Shown here: in pieces, positions 36,153 to 45,161 of the stretch
Layout: each line of letters starts with the position of its first letter
Position numbering within the stretch: position 1 is the first letter of the stretch
NCBI GenBank assembly: GCA_910586995.1
Contig: CAJUKZ010000003.1
Span: 186,001-250,000 of the forward strand
Source: an uncultured Muribaculaceae bacterium
GTDB taxonomy: Bacteria > Bacteroidota > Bacteroidia > Bacteroidales > Muribaculaceae
Direction: 5' to 3'
DNA: 64,000 bases
The notes under the pieces: generated by a model
What the model saw: the letters and a program-made list of their open reading frames with translations, nothing else
The model's database searches: none
Told to the model about the DNA's origin: nothing
Position numbers and translations under genes: made by a program

Positions 36153-36986
36153 ATGAATAAACTATATACATGCGTAGCGGCGGCATTGCTCAGCATATCC
36201 GCGGCATTTGCCTCAACAGAACCGGACACCACAATCCTGCAGGACACCTACGTAACTGTAGCCCAGACGCAAAAATCACAAAGCCCGCTTACTTTCGAAG
36301 GACGCAAGGTCCCCAGACAAGGCGACGACCGACTGTCGGTAAATATACACGAGAGTCTCAAGGGAAGCTGGGACGCGGTGATGCGCGGTTTCATGTTCGG
36401 TTTTGTCAATGCACCTGCTTCCCAAGCCGGAATGGATATGGAGATGGGCAAATCGTTCGAATGGTCAGTACTACAGCTTGTAGGTGTGCGCTATTCAACA
36501 CCGTCACGCAACACCTCCATATCATTCGGTATAGGCATAGACTGGAGAAACTACAAGATGTCCACTGCCAGTGCACGCTTCGTGTCCGACGGATATGGCC
36601 ACGTGGCCACAGGTCCTTATCCCGAAGGTGTGAATGCACGTTTTTCGCGTCTGAAGGTATTCTCATTGAACTTCCCGATTCTGTTCGAGCAGAAACTACC
36701 CTTCCGTGTTCCCGGTAAAGCGAAGTTCAGCATCACAGGCGGCGTGGTCCTGAACTACAGTCCGCATGCATCCATGCTCACCGAGTGGACCGATACGGAA
36801 GGCAACCGCGTGGAGGAGTCGTGCAATTCTATCGGCCAGAGGCAATTCTCGGTGGACCTCATCGGCATATTACGGTTCTGCAAATTCGCGGGACTTTATG
36901 TGAAATATTCGCCTCAGACAGTACTGCATGGGAGCAACAATCTCTCGTTCCATACATTTTCAACCGGGCTGATCTGCTTCTACTGA
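36153..36986 (+). CDS. Outer-membrane beta-barrel family protein (second of two paralogues)
   Basis: This 277-residue protein has a signal peptide (MNKLYTCVAAALLSISAAFA). Its layout parallels the gene before it: a polar N-terminal stretch, then barrel-like strands ('VGVRYSTPSRNTSISFGIGI', 'VFSLNFPILFEQKLPF'), and an end 'FAGLYVKYSPQTVLHG' close to 'IAGVYVRYSPTPVFKD' of its neighbour, finishing in an aromatic residue. It lies 24 bases downstream and is likely cotranscribed. Function unknown. A short inverted repeat (36993-37007, GCTTGTT/AACAAGC) follows but lacks a T run. Confidence 0.75.
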   Translation: MNKLYTCVAAALLSISAAFASTEPDTTILQDTYVTVAQTQKSQSPLTFEGRKVPRQGDDRLSVNIHESLKGSWDAVMRGFMFGFVNAPASQAGMDMEMGKSFEWSVLQLVGVRYSTPSRNTSISFGIGIDWRNYKMSTASARFVSDGYGHVATGPYPEGVNARFSRLKVFSLNFPILFEQKLPFRVPGKAKFSITGGVVLNYSPHASMLTEWTDTEGNRVEESCNSIGQRQFSVDLIGILRFCKFAGLYVKYSPQTVLHGSNNLSFHTFSTGLICFY

Positions 36987-37083
36987 TCAATAGCTTGTTT
37001 AACAAGCCTTCTCATGCTCATGTAAGAAACCTAATAAATCGTAAACGTTGGGTATGCATTGAGAGTCTGTGACGGATTTTTCG

Positions 37084-37092
37084 TATTTTTGC
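37084..37092 (+). promoter_or_regulatory. Promoter -7 box of the rhomboid operon
   Basis: TATTTTTGC matches TAnnTTTGC, with ATTG 22 bases upstream (37058-37061). It lies inside the longer open frame, which supports the later start at 37126. Confidence 0.55.
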
Positions 37093-37125
37093 AGAATAAT
37101 CCGAATTCACAACGATAAAACAAAC

Positions 37126-37875
37126 ATGTCGACAGGAATACAATTTCTCGACCGTATACCGCCGGTCACACGCTCTCTCATTATAATTAATGTGATCGTC
37201 TGGGCTTTCACCGCGGTTTTCCCTGCCAAGGCCGACGCATTGTTGAATCTCGGTGCATTGCACTATTTCACATCTCCGGGATTCAATCCGGCTCAGCTTT
37301 TCACATACATGTTCATTCATGGCGGATTCACGCATCTGTTTTTCAATATGTTCGCGCTATGGATGTTCGGTTCGATGCTTGAATGGCAGTTCGGACAGCG
37401 GCGCTATCTGTTTTTCTACATATCCTGCGGACTCGGTGCAGCGTTGCTACAGGAAGGCATCTACGCTATACGCCTGCACTCGCTCACCGCAAATATGCCG
37501 GCAGAAACCCTTGATTACATCGTAAATCAAGGCTGGCAGGCATTGTCGCAGAACATGAACTTCACTGATCCGCAGTTCGGACAGATCAATGCCCTTGTCA
37601 ATGGATCGACAGTAGGTGCTTCCGGAGCAATATACGGAATCCTTGCCGGATTTGGTCTGATCTACCCGGATCGACCTCTGTTCATCATGTTTATTCCAGT
37701 ACCGGTCAAAGCCAAGTGGGTGGTACTGGGATACGCGCTTCTGGAATTCAGCCTCGGATTCGGCAATGTCCACGACAATATAGCCCATTACGCACATCTG
37801 GGAGGCATGGCGATAGGCGCACTTATAATATTTATATGGAAACATCAGGCAAAGTCCAATGGCGGGTATTTTTAA
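37126..37875 (+). CDS. Rhomboid family intramembrane serine protease
   Basis: This 249-residue inner-membrane protein cuts other proteins within the membrane. Six or so hydrophobic helices are seen. 'HGGFTHLFFNMFALW' is the conserved HxxxxHxxxN region, 'VGASGAIYG' carries the catalytic Ser166, and 'YAHLGGMAIG' the catalytic His224. The open frame begins earlier at 37069, but the promoter box lies within that stretch, so MSTGIQF at 37126 was chosen. It overlaps the next rhomboid gene by 17 bases, indicating translational coupling. Confidence 0.93.
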   Translation: MSTGIQFLDRIPPVTRSLIIINVIVWAFTAVFPAKADALLNLGALHYFTSPGFNPAQLFTYMFIHGGFTHLFFNMFALWMFGSMLEWQFGQRRYLFFYISCGLGAALLQEGIYAIRLHSLTANMPAETLDYIVNQGWQALSQNMNFTDPQFGQINALVNGSTVGASGAIYGILAGFGLIYPDRPLFIMFIPVPVKAKWVVLGYALLEFSLGFGNVHDNIAHYAHLGGMAIGALIIFIWKHQAKSNGGYF

Positions 37876-38770
37876 TAAGATAGTCACAGCCTGGTGCAAT
37901 GCCTCTGCACCGTCGCGTATTGTTGCTGTCAATGTCGCTGTCTTCGCAATTATATGGGCGGGATGTCTGATTTGCAAGATTTCCGGATTAGCTGAATCAG
38001 GATGGATCGGCATGTGGGCAATGCCGGCTGGCATGGATCTGCTACTGCGTCCGTGGACTCCGTTTGCCTATATGTTCACCCAATACGAGGCTACGCATCT
38101 TATATTCAATATGCTGTGGTTTTATGGATTCGCACGTGTCTTCATGATATTCTCATCTCCAAGGCAACTGATCGGACTGTACGTATACAGCGGACTGGCA
38201 GGAGCAGCTCTTTTTGTAGCGGGAGTACACATATTCCAGTCCATGAGTATCGGCAGCGCATCACTGCTGGGATCGTCAGCAGCAGTGATGGGAATCGTCA
38301 CTGGGGCTGCCTCTGTATACCCGGATATGCCCGTGAGACTGATGCTTATTGGAGACGTGAAATTGAAATGGCTTGCAGTAGCCGCACTTGTTCTTCTTGG
38401 ACTATGCACTTATACAGGCAACATAGGTGTACAGATGGCACATCTCGGTGGTGCGCTCATGGGACTGTATTACGGAGTATCGCTACGGCGCGGCAAAGAT
38501 ATATGCAAGCCTTTCGAGAACATGACCCGCAGGGTTCAGCACATCTTCAGCACATCAAAGCCCCGAATGCCAAAGGTGAAACGCTACAAGCCCAAAGGAA
38601 AGCAAGCAAAAAAAACTACAAGCGGACCAAATACGACACGCCAGGAATTTTCCCTAAATGACCAGGAAGTGCTTGACGCCATACTCGACAAAGTGAAAAA
38701 ATCAGGATACGCAGGACTTTCATCCGAGGAGAAACGCAAGCTATTCGATGTAAGCAGACGTATAAAATAA
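37859..38770 (+). CDS. Second rhomboid family protease with a C-terminal cytosolic tail
   Basis: This 303-residue membrane protein is a second rhomboid. 'YEATHLIFNMLWFYG' matches the His/Asn region, 'LLGSSAAVMGIV' holds the likely catalytic serine (GSSA in place of GASG), and 'QMAHLGGALMG' the histidine, so it may be active though the serine motif is altered. After the last helix there is a basic linker (about 215-260, rich in Lys and Pro) and a small helical domain ('NDQEVLDAILDKVKKSGYAG', 'LSSEEKRKLFDVSRRIK') known from Bacteroidota rhomboids (DUF6576-like). It overlaps the first rhomboid gene and lies eight bases before the EEP gene. Confidence 0.88.
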   Translation: MAGIFNKIVTAWCNASAPSRIVAVNVAVFAIIWAGCLICKISGLAESGWIGMWAMPAGMDLLLRPWTPFAYMFTQYEATHLIFNMLWFYGFARVFMIFSSPRQLIGLYVYSGLAGAALFVAGVHIFQSMSIGSASLLGSSAAVMGIVTGAASVYPDMPVRLMLIGDVKLKWLAVAALVLLGLCTYTGNIGVQMAHLGGALMGLYYGVSLRRGKDICKPFENMTRRVQHIFSTSKPRMPKVKRYKPKGKQAKKTTSGPNTTRQEFSLNDQEVLDAILDKVKKSGYAGLSSEEKRKLFDVSRRIK

Positions 38771-38778
38771 AAAAACAG

Positions 38779-39888
38779 ATGTCACGCCTAAAGAAAATAT
38801 CTTCGGCAATATTGTTGGTAATAACAATAGTATCCGCTTGTGCAATGGTACTGAGCGCATATATCGGATTCATGTCTCCGGCCAAGCACAGCCTGGCCGG
38901 ACTACTGCCGTTGACTTTTCCTGTATGGATAGCATTAACGCTTGTATCCGCCATTACCGGTATTTTCATCTGCCGCAAGGCCGCAATCATAGCTGCATTC
39001 GCAATAATAGTCTCTGCCGGTCCTTTGCTCGACTATTGTCCTCTGAACTTCTTCCACGGCAGTGCTGACGACAGAGAGGATTGCATCAAGCTACTCACCT
39101 ATAATGCCTATCACTTCAATTCCATCTTGCCGGGTGAACCATATCCGGGAGGTGTGAATCCTACTCTAAGCTATATAATTGGAAGCCAGGCCGACATAGT
39201 GGCCGTTCAGGAAAGCCACATCCTCAAGCCTGATAATAATATATGCATAACCCAGGAGCAGATAGACTCCCTGACTGACATATATCCATATATAATACAG
39301 GATACGCAGGCCGACGGAATGCTGCTGTCCAAATATCCGCTCAAGCGCCATGACATACCTGAAAACACAAGCCTACGTCACTTTGTATTGTGTGCCGATG
39401 TTTTCATTGGCGATGATACGCTGAAGTTATATTCAGTGCACATGCGGTCTTTTCAACTCAGCGATGATGACAAGAGATTGTACCACGACATTGCAAAACT
39501 CGAAGGATCACGCGACGAACTGAAAGAGGCAAAAAGTGTGCTATTGAGCAAACTCACCACAGCAAACGCCGACCGTGCTATCCAGGCCGACACATTGCTG
39601 GAAATAATAAACTCACGCCCCACCGACAATATCATCGTGTGCGGTGACTTCAACGATGTGGCCTCGAGTTATACAATCCGCACGTTGTGCCGTGCCAACG
39701 GTGGTCTCGGACAAGCCTACGCAAAAGCCGGATTAGGCCCGATGGTCACATACAACAGGCGATCGTTTCCCTTCCGTATCGACCATGTGCTGTATAGCGG
39801 GGCTATAGAGCCAATAGAGGTATATCATGGCGGAATCAAGTCGAGTGACCATTATCCACTGGTCGCAGTTTTCAGAAAAACGAAGTAA
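38779..39888 (+). CDS. Membrane-anchored endonuclease/exonuclease/phosphatase (EEP) family protein
   Basis: This 369-residue protein has three hydrophobic segments in the first 90 residues and then an EEP fold. 'LLTYNAYHFN', 'VAVQESHIL', 'GDFNDVASSYTIR' and the end 'SSDHYPLVAVF' are the metal and catalytic motifs, all intact. Related proteins hydrolyse nucleic acids or phospholipid/inositol phosphates; the substrate here is not known. The catalytic domain should lie outside the inner membrane, judging by topology. It is the third gene of the run with the two rhomboids, an arrangement also seen in other Bacteroidales. Confidence 0.88.
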   Translation: MSRLKKISSAILLVITIVSACAMVLSAYIGFMSPAKHSLAGLLPLTFPVWIALTLVSAITGIFICRKAAIIAAFAIIVSAGPLLDYCPLNFFHGSADDREDCIKLLTYNAYHFNSILPGEPYPGGVNPTLSYIIGSQADIVAVQESHILKPDNNICITQEQIDSLTDIYPYIIQDTQADGMLLSKYPLKRHDIPENTSLRHFVLCADVFIGDDTLKLYSVHMRSFQLSDDDKRLYHDIAKLEGSRDELKEAKSVLLSKLTTANADRAIQADTLLEIINSRPTDNIIVCGDFNDVASSYTIRTLCRANGGLGQAYAKAGLGPMVTYNRRSFPFRIDHVLYSGAIEPIEVYHGGIKSSDHYPLVAVFRKTK

Positions 39889-39911
39889 CAACACAATAAA
39901 CCAACCGGATT

Positions 39912-42113
39912 ATGAAACATCATTTTCTATTACTGGCCGCAGCCGTTTGCATGTCCTCAGGGATGCAAACCAATGCCGAAGAACCGCACAAATGCTGCGG
40001 CGGACAGAACCCTAACCACACTTGCATGAAGGACAACCCGTTCGTAAAACCCTACAGCGATCCGTTTGAGATCCCTCCGTTCGAGAGCATAAAGATCTCC
40101 GACTACATGCCGGCAATCAATCTCGGAATCAAGAAACAGAAAGCCGAGATCGAAGCCATAGCCACAAATCAGGAAGCTCCTACATTTGAAAACACGATTC
40201 TGGCTATGGAGGAATCCGGACAACTGCTCGACCGCGTGATGCGCGTGCTGATGTCGCTTAACGAAACAAATTCATCGCCCGAACTTGAAGCTGTTACAGA
40301 AGAAGCCATGCCCCTGTACTCTCTGCATCAGGACGGCATAATGATGGACGCAAGACTGTTCGACCGTGTCAAAGCTTTATATGACAACAGAGATAAGGCT
40401 GGATACGATGTGGCCCAGCGCCGCGCAATAGAGCAAAGCTACAAGGACTTCACCCGCAACGGCGCATTGCTCAACGCTGCCGACCAGGAGACACTGAAGC
40501 AGATAAACGCAAAGCTCACAGATCTATACCTGAAGTTCAACAAGAATCTTCTGAACGCAACCAATGCATTTGAGATTGTTGTCGACAATGAAAATCAGCT
40601 TGCAGGCCTTCCCTCATCAAGCGTGGCTCAGGCTGCCGACGATGCCCGTAGCCGCGGACTCGACGGAAAATGGGTGTTCACACTTCACGCACCCTCGCGT
40701 CTGCCTCTGTTGCAATATGCCGACAACCGCGACCTGCGCCGCAAGATGTACGAAGGCTACACAAACCTGGCTTTCGACGGAGAATACAACAACCAGCCCG
40801 TGATCAACGAAATAGTAAAAACCCGCGCTGCAAAAGCCAGACTGCTTGGATTCAAGGACTATGCATCATATATGACAGACAATGTCATGGCCAAGACCCC
40901 CGAGGCAGCTGAAAATCTTTTGATGCAGATATGGACTCCGGCCGTGAAACGTGTGCATGAGGAAGTTGCCGAGATGCAGGCTCTCGCCGACCGCGAAGGA
41001 GCTGGAATCACCATCGAGCCTTGGGATTATTATTACTATGCCGAGAAAGTTCGCCGCGACAAATACGCCCTCGATGAGGACGAAGTACGCGCATATTTCC
41101 CTCTTGAGAATGTGCGTGAGGGCATATTTGCAATGGCCAAGACGCTCTACGGCATAAACTTCAAAGAACTTCCCGACGCGCCCAAATATCATCCTGAAGT
41201 AAAGGTCTACGATGTGACCGACAATGACGGCAATCATGTAGCAGTATTCATGACGGACTATTTCCCGCGCGCATCCAAGCGTCAGGGTGCATGGATGGAA
41301 GAACTCAAAGGATCTTGGACCAATGAAGACGGTACAAGCTCACGTCCTGTGGTATACAACGTCGGCAACTTCAGCCGTCCTACAGGCGACACTCCCGCCC
41401 TGCTGACACTCGACGAGGTGGAAACCATGTTCCACGAATTCGGCCACGGTCTGCACGGCATGCTGAGCCGCGCCAAGTACCGCTCACAGAGTGGAACAAA
41501 CGTGGACCGCGATTTTGTGGAACTTCCCTCGCAGATTCATGAGCACTGGGCACTCGAGCCCGAACTGCTGCGCCAGTATGCACGCCATTACCGTACAGGC
41601 GAGGTTATCCCCGACTCTCTGGTACGCAAACTGCAGGCAGCATCGACCCACAATCAGGGCTTCGCGACCACAGAACTTGCAGGTGCTGCCCTGCTGGATC
41701 TCCAGTGGGGAAAATACAACCCTGCAGAAGGTGAGGATATCGACGTTCAGGCATTTGAACGTAACGTGGCTTCAAGCCTCGGAATGCCCTCCCAGGTACA
41801 GTTCCGCTACCGTTCACCTTACTTCAAGCACATTTTCGGCAGCGATGGCTATGCCTCGGGATATTACACATATCTGTGGGCCGAAGTTCTCGACACCGAC
41901 GGCTTTGAACTTTTCGCAGAAAAGGGAATATTCGATCCTGCTACCGCAAAAGCATTTAAAGAAAACGTCCTCGAAATGGGCGGAAGCCGCGATCCGATGG
42001 AGCTATATGTGACATTCCGCGGACACGAACCGAGTGTTGACGCACTGCTGCGCAACCGTGGCCTTATCGACGACAAAAAACCCGGACATCTTCCCGAACC
42101 CGCAGGAAAATAA
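39912..42113 (+). CDS. M3 family zinc metallopeptidase (dipeptidyl carboxypeptidase-like)
   Basis: This 733-residue exported peptidase should cut short peptides. The zinc motif 'FHEFGHGLHGM' has His508, Glu509 and His512, and 'QIHEHWALEPE' further on supplies the third zinc ligand. The M3 body starts with 'NPFVKPYSDPFEIPPF', normal for periplasmic Dcp-like enzymes. Between the signal peptide and this body is a short segment 'EEPHKCCGGQNPNHTCMKDN' with three Cys and two His that I do not recall in standard family members. The signal lacks a clear lipobox, so it is probably soluble in the periplasm. It follows the EEP gene by 23 bases. Confidence 0.93.
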   Translation: MKHHFLLLAAAVCMSSGMQTNAEEPHKCCGGQNPNHTCMKDNPFVKPYSDPFEIPPFESIKISDYMPAINLGIKKQKAEIEAIATNQEAPTFENTILAMEESGQLLDRVMRVLMSLNETNSSPELEAVTEEAMPLYSLHQDGIMMDARLFDRVKALYDNRDKAGYDVAQRRAIEQSYKDFTRNGALLNAADQETLKQINAKLTDLYLKFNKNLLNATNAFEIVVDNENQLAGLPSSSVAQAADDARSRGLDGKWVFTLHAPSRLPLLQYADNRDLRRKMYEGYTNLAFDGEYNNQPVINEIVKTRAAKARLLGFKDYASYMTDNVMAKTPEAAENLLMQIWTPAVKRVHEEVAEMQALADREGAGITIEPWDYYYYAEKVRRDKYALDEDEVRAYFPLENVREGIFAMAKTLYGINFKELPDAPKYHPEVKVYDVTDNDGNHVAVFMTDYFPRASKRQGAWMEELKGSWTNEDGTSSRPVVYNVGNFSRPTGDTPALLTLDEVETMFHEFGHGLHGMLSRAKYRSQSGTNVDRDFVELPSQIHEHWALEPELLRQYARHYRTGEVIPDSLVRKLQAASTHNQGFATTELAGAALLDLQWGKYNPAEGEDIDVQAFERNVASSLGMPSQVQFRYRSPYFKHIFGSDGYASGYYTYLWAEVLDTDGFELFAEKGIFDPATAKAFKENVLEMGGSRDPMELYVTFRGHEPSVDALLRNRGLIDDKKPGHLPEPAGK

Positions 42114-42136
42114 AGATTCTCTAAAAAACAGCGTGT

Positions 42137-42186
42137 AAAAAACAGACGCCCCGCCTGCCATACTAATATTTGGCCGACGGGGCGTC
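42137..42186 (-). terminator. Terminator of the thioredoxin pair
   Basis: GACGCCCCG (42145-42153) pairs perfectly with CGGGGCGTC (42178-42186); a T6 run follows two bases later on the minus strand. It may also slow plus-strand transcripts from the M3 gene. Confidence 0.8.
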
Positions 42187-42209
42187 ATCTGTACTTTATT
42201 ACCAAACGG

Positions 42210-42518
42210 TCAGACAAATCTGTTGACCATATCTTTAAGTTCGCTGAGTGGTTTTTCGCCACTATCGGTCCATACCTGCTGTCCGTCTTTCATCAAAAAG
42301 AACGTAGGAAAACTTTTAACTCCGAAACGTTCGACCAGATCAGGATGGCGCTCCTGATCCACACGAACGATCACAGCCCGGTTTCCCTCCTCCTCCTGAA
42401 GCATATCAAGAACAGGGGCCATGCGTTGGCAATGAGGACACCATGTGGCATAAAACTCTATAAGGACGGGGGCTGTCCCTTCAAGCGCCTTGTCTAAAAT
42501 ATTTGCATTATCTTTCAT
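42210..42518 (-). CDS. Thioredoxin-like protein with CPHC active site
   Basis: This 102-residue cytoplasmic protein has the thioredoxin fold with 'FYATWCPHCQRM' (Cys27, Cys30) and the cis-proline segment 'VKSFPTFF'. The CPHC centre, best known from DsbA-type proteins, tends to be more oxidising than CGPC, though the absence of a signal peptide argues for a cytoplasmic role. It lies 32 bases after the canonical thioredoxin gene and probably arose by duplication. Its partner is not known. Confidence 0.9.
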   Translation of the reverse strand: MKDNANILDKALEGTAPVLIEFYATWCPHCQRMAPVLDMLQEEEGNRAVIVRVDQERHPDLVERFGVKSFPTFFLMKDGQQVWTDSGEKPLSELKDMVNRFV

Positions 42519-42550
42519 AATTCTGTCGGTTTTAGATAGATTTCAGAGCT

Positions 42551-42850
42551 TTAATTCTGGTGTTCACGGATCTTATCCACAAGTACATGTGCCTGCTGGA
42601 GTCCTACAGCTCTCCATACCGGCTCGCCGTTCCGGAACATTATAAGTGTCGGGATTGACTGCACTCTGTATCTGGCGGCCAGTTCACGATTGGCATCTAT
42701 ATCTATCTTGAGGATAGTGGCCATATCACCAACTTCTTTCTTTACATCCTCCAGAATAGGACCTTGCATTTTACACGGGCCACACCATGTGGCGAAAAAG
42801 TCGACCAACGTAGGGGTCGAGCTTTTGATTGTGTCTTCAAAACTATTCAT
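42551..42850 (-). CDS. trxA: Thioredoxin
   Basis: This 99-residue protein has the canonical 'FFATWCGPCKM' active site (Cys23, Cys26), the cis-proline 'VQSIPTLIMF' and the usual length. It reduces disulfides in cytoplasmic proteins and would serve thiol peroxidase and similar enzymes. It heads a two-gene unit with the CPHC paralogue. No clear promoter box was found in the 260 bases upstream, which are shared with the divergent kinase gene. No thioredoxin reductase gene is in the window. Confidence 0.93.
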   Translation of the reverse strand: MNSFEDTIKSSTPTLVDFFATWCGPCKMQGPILEDVKKEVGDMATILKIDIDANRELAARYRVQSIPTLIMFRNGEPVWRAVGLQQAHVLVDKIREHQN

Positions 42851-42980
42851 AGTCTATCTTATATTTTGATTTTTATCTTATCACAGAACTTGACTGTCTG
42901 CTATTGTCTACAGCATGGATAACACCCTACAAAACCAAAATGTTCAGCTTCAGGTCGGACTGCCACGGCATCCCATGCTT

Positions 42981-43012
42981 CTTGCCACTTCAAAAAAATT
43001 ATGTAATTTTGC
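42981..43012 (+). promoter_or_regulatory. Promoter of the TPR-LytS kinase gene
   Basis: CTTG (42981-42984), 19 bases, then TAATTTTGC (43004-43012) fits the Bacteroidota promoter with good spacing. The leader would be about 95 bases. Confidence 0.65.
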
Positions 43013-43112
43013 GGACATAGACACGCCTCAAAGGCAATGACAACACAGACATGCGGGCAGTATCGCCTATATATTACACATCAGCCTTAATGCAATAACC
43101 AATCATTCCTTT

Positions 43113-45161
43113 ATGAACAACAGAATCAGACGAACGACACATATCCTGTTGCTATTGGCCATAACAATACTCACAGCCTGCGGTGGTGGATCTGACAAAA
43201 AATCATGGCAAGAGAATGCGGATATATCCATACTCGACTCTACAATGAGACACCTTGCTGTAGATCTGTATACCGAGACAGACAGCGTATCAGCCAGATG
43301 CGCAGCCATAATGCAAAGTCTCCGGTCCGATCCAGATCCTCTGCAAGAGGCCTATACGACCACTGTCATGGCTATGATTTCGCTCGTAAGAGGAGACTTC
43401 CAATCACATGACTCCCTGATGGCCGCCGCACGTCCGGAAGCAGACAGCGAAACTGCCGTACCCCTGTTCAGGGAATTCTTCTACAGGACATTAGGCGTAA
43501 GCGCCAACCTTACCGGCGATAATGACGAAGCTTACGATCAGACACTCATTGCTCTCAACACAGCCCGTAAGGCCGGACTGCATCTGCTTGCCATTGAGGA
43601 TGAAGCTGCCCTTGGCGACTTCTGCCAGGCAAGAGGAATGATGCCTGAAGCTGCGACACACATGCGTAGGGCGATGGCACTGGCTGATTCAACAAACTAC
43701 CGCGGCCAACGTTCGCTGCTACTCAGCCTTGCCGAAGTATACTCATCTATGGGCAACTACGTTGAGGCTGACAGATATTTCGAACTGCACAATACAAGCA
43801 AGCGGGAATATCCTCCGTATACACAGTTTTTCTATTACTCCACCCTCGGCAATAGTATGTATTTCCGAGGAGAATATATAAAAGCGGCAGACAGCTTCCG
43901 CTCGGCACTCAGAATTGCGCTCGACACAGGAGATCCATTCCTGAGCGCGATGACCAAAATAAACCTTGGAGAGACACTCATGCTGACCGGCTGCATAGAC
44001 TCTGCCTCAGTACTGATAAACGAAGGGGCCGACGGCTTCAAAGCCATAGGCGTACAGGACCGTACCCAGACTTTCTATATCAACAGTCTTAAAGGTGCAC
44101 TGGCTCTCAAACAGGACAAGATGGCTGATGCCAGACGCCTGCTATCGCCGGAATGTGCCGATACGTCTGATATGCCCCCACGCTACAAAGCCCTGCACCT
44201 GCGCCGTCTGGCAGACTTATACTCAGCTTCAGGTGACTACAGGCATGCACTCGACGCAACGTCAGAACAACAGAAGATAATGCAACGTCTGTTCGATCAG
44301 AACACCAGGCAATATGCCGCTGAACTCGAATACCGTTACATGCAGGATACAATCGTGCTTAATTCCAGGGTACAGACTGCTAAAAAGCAGGAAGAAGTTC
44401 TGCGCCTGCGCACTCTCATCTGGACGATCGTGGCCATCGCACTTGCATCTCTGCTGGGATTCTGTATCTACGCTGCATGGCAGGCATACCGGCGCAGACG
44501 CATGGCGGAAGAAATGCGTGCATCGCTGCTGTCGATGCGCCTTGAGAACACACGCAACCGGCTGTCGCCACATTTCGTATTCAACATGCTGAACAACACA
44601 TTGTCCGGTGCTGACGGCCCTGACAAAGCCGGCGTGGAGAAATTCGTGTCACTCATCAGGCGAAACCTCGAACTTGCCGAGAAGCCTGTGATCCCGTTGC
44701 ATGAAGAAATCGAATTCGTAGACATCTATGTCGACTTCCTTCGCCACTCGCAAGGGACGCCATTCGACTACCATAAAGATATATCAGGGGATGTAGACCT
44801 TAGCATGACTGTGCCGTCTATGCTTATCGAAATATTTGTAGAAAACGCCATCAAACACGGACTGAGAGGTTACGACGGACACCGTGATCTATGGCTCAAC
44901 ATTCGCCGTAAGGACAACTGCACACTCATAACCGTAGCCAACAACGGCCTGATGACCAGCCCGGCATCGGCGCGTGGCACAGGAACCGGCACACGCATAG
45001 TGTCCCAGACCATCCATGTATTGAATGAACGCAACTCGCGCAAGATAGACATGACCCAGACAATATCCAACCGTCCTGAAGTTGACGGAGGTAAGGTCTA
45101 TACAGTAACAATATCAATACCTGACGGCTTCGACTTCTCGGGCCTGACAACAAAACGATGA
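43113..45161 (+). CDS. TPR-containing LytS-type sensor histidine kinase
   Basis: This 682-residue protein starts with a signal ending 'ILTAC' (Cys23), which fits a lipobox. Residues of about 60-400 are TPR-like helical repeats outside the cytoplasm. One membrane helix lies at about 435-458 ('IVAIALASLLGFCIYAAW'). The cytoplasmic part is a His_kinase (PF06580-type) domain with 'RLSPHFVFNMLNN' (phosphate acceptor His487), then an ATPase domain with 'IEIFVENAIKHGLRG' and 'GTGTGTRIVSQTIHVLNE'. Such kinases pair with LytTR regulators. None is adjacent; the only LytTR gene in the window is at 62.3 kb. It overlaps the next gene by four bases (ATGA). The ligand is unknown. Confidence 0.88.
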   Translation: MNNRIRRTTHILLLLAITILTACGGGSDKKSWQENADISILDSTMRHLAVDLYTETDSVSARCAAIMQSLRSDPDPLQEAYTTTVMAMISLVRGDFQSHDSLMAAARPEADSETAVPLFREFFYRTLGVSANLTGDNDEAYDQTLIALNTARKAGLHLLAIEDEAALGDFCQARGMMPEAATHMRRAMALADSTNYRGQRSLLLSLAEVYSSMGNYVEADRYFELHNTSKREYPPYTQFFYYSTLGNSMYFRGEYIKAADSFRSALRIALDTGDPFLSAMTKINLGETLMLTGCIDSASVLINEGADGFKAIGVQDRTQTFYINSLKGALALKQDKMADARRLLSPECADTSDMPPRYKALHLRRLADLYSASGDYRHALDATSEQQKIMQRLFDQNTRQYAAELEYRYMQDTIVLNSRVQTAKKQEEVLRLRTLIWTIVAIALASLLGFCIYAAWQAYRRRRMAEEMRASLLSMRLENTRNRLSPHFVFNMLNNTLSGADGPDKAGVEKFVSLIRRNLELAEKPVIPLHEEIEFVDIYVDFLRHSQGTPFDYHKDISGDVDLSMTVPSMLIEIFVENAIKHGLRGYDGHRDLWLNIRRKDNCTLITVANNGLMTSPASARGTGTGTRIVSQTIHVLNERNSRKIDMTQTISNRPEVDGGKVYTVTISIPDGFDFSGLTTKR

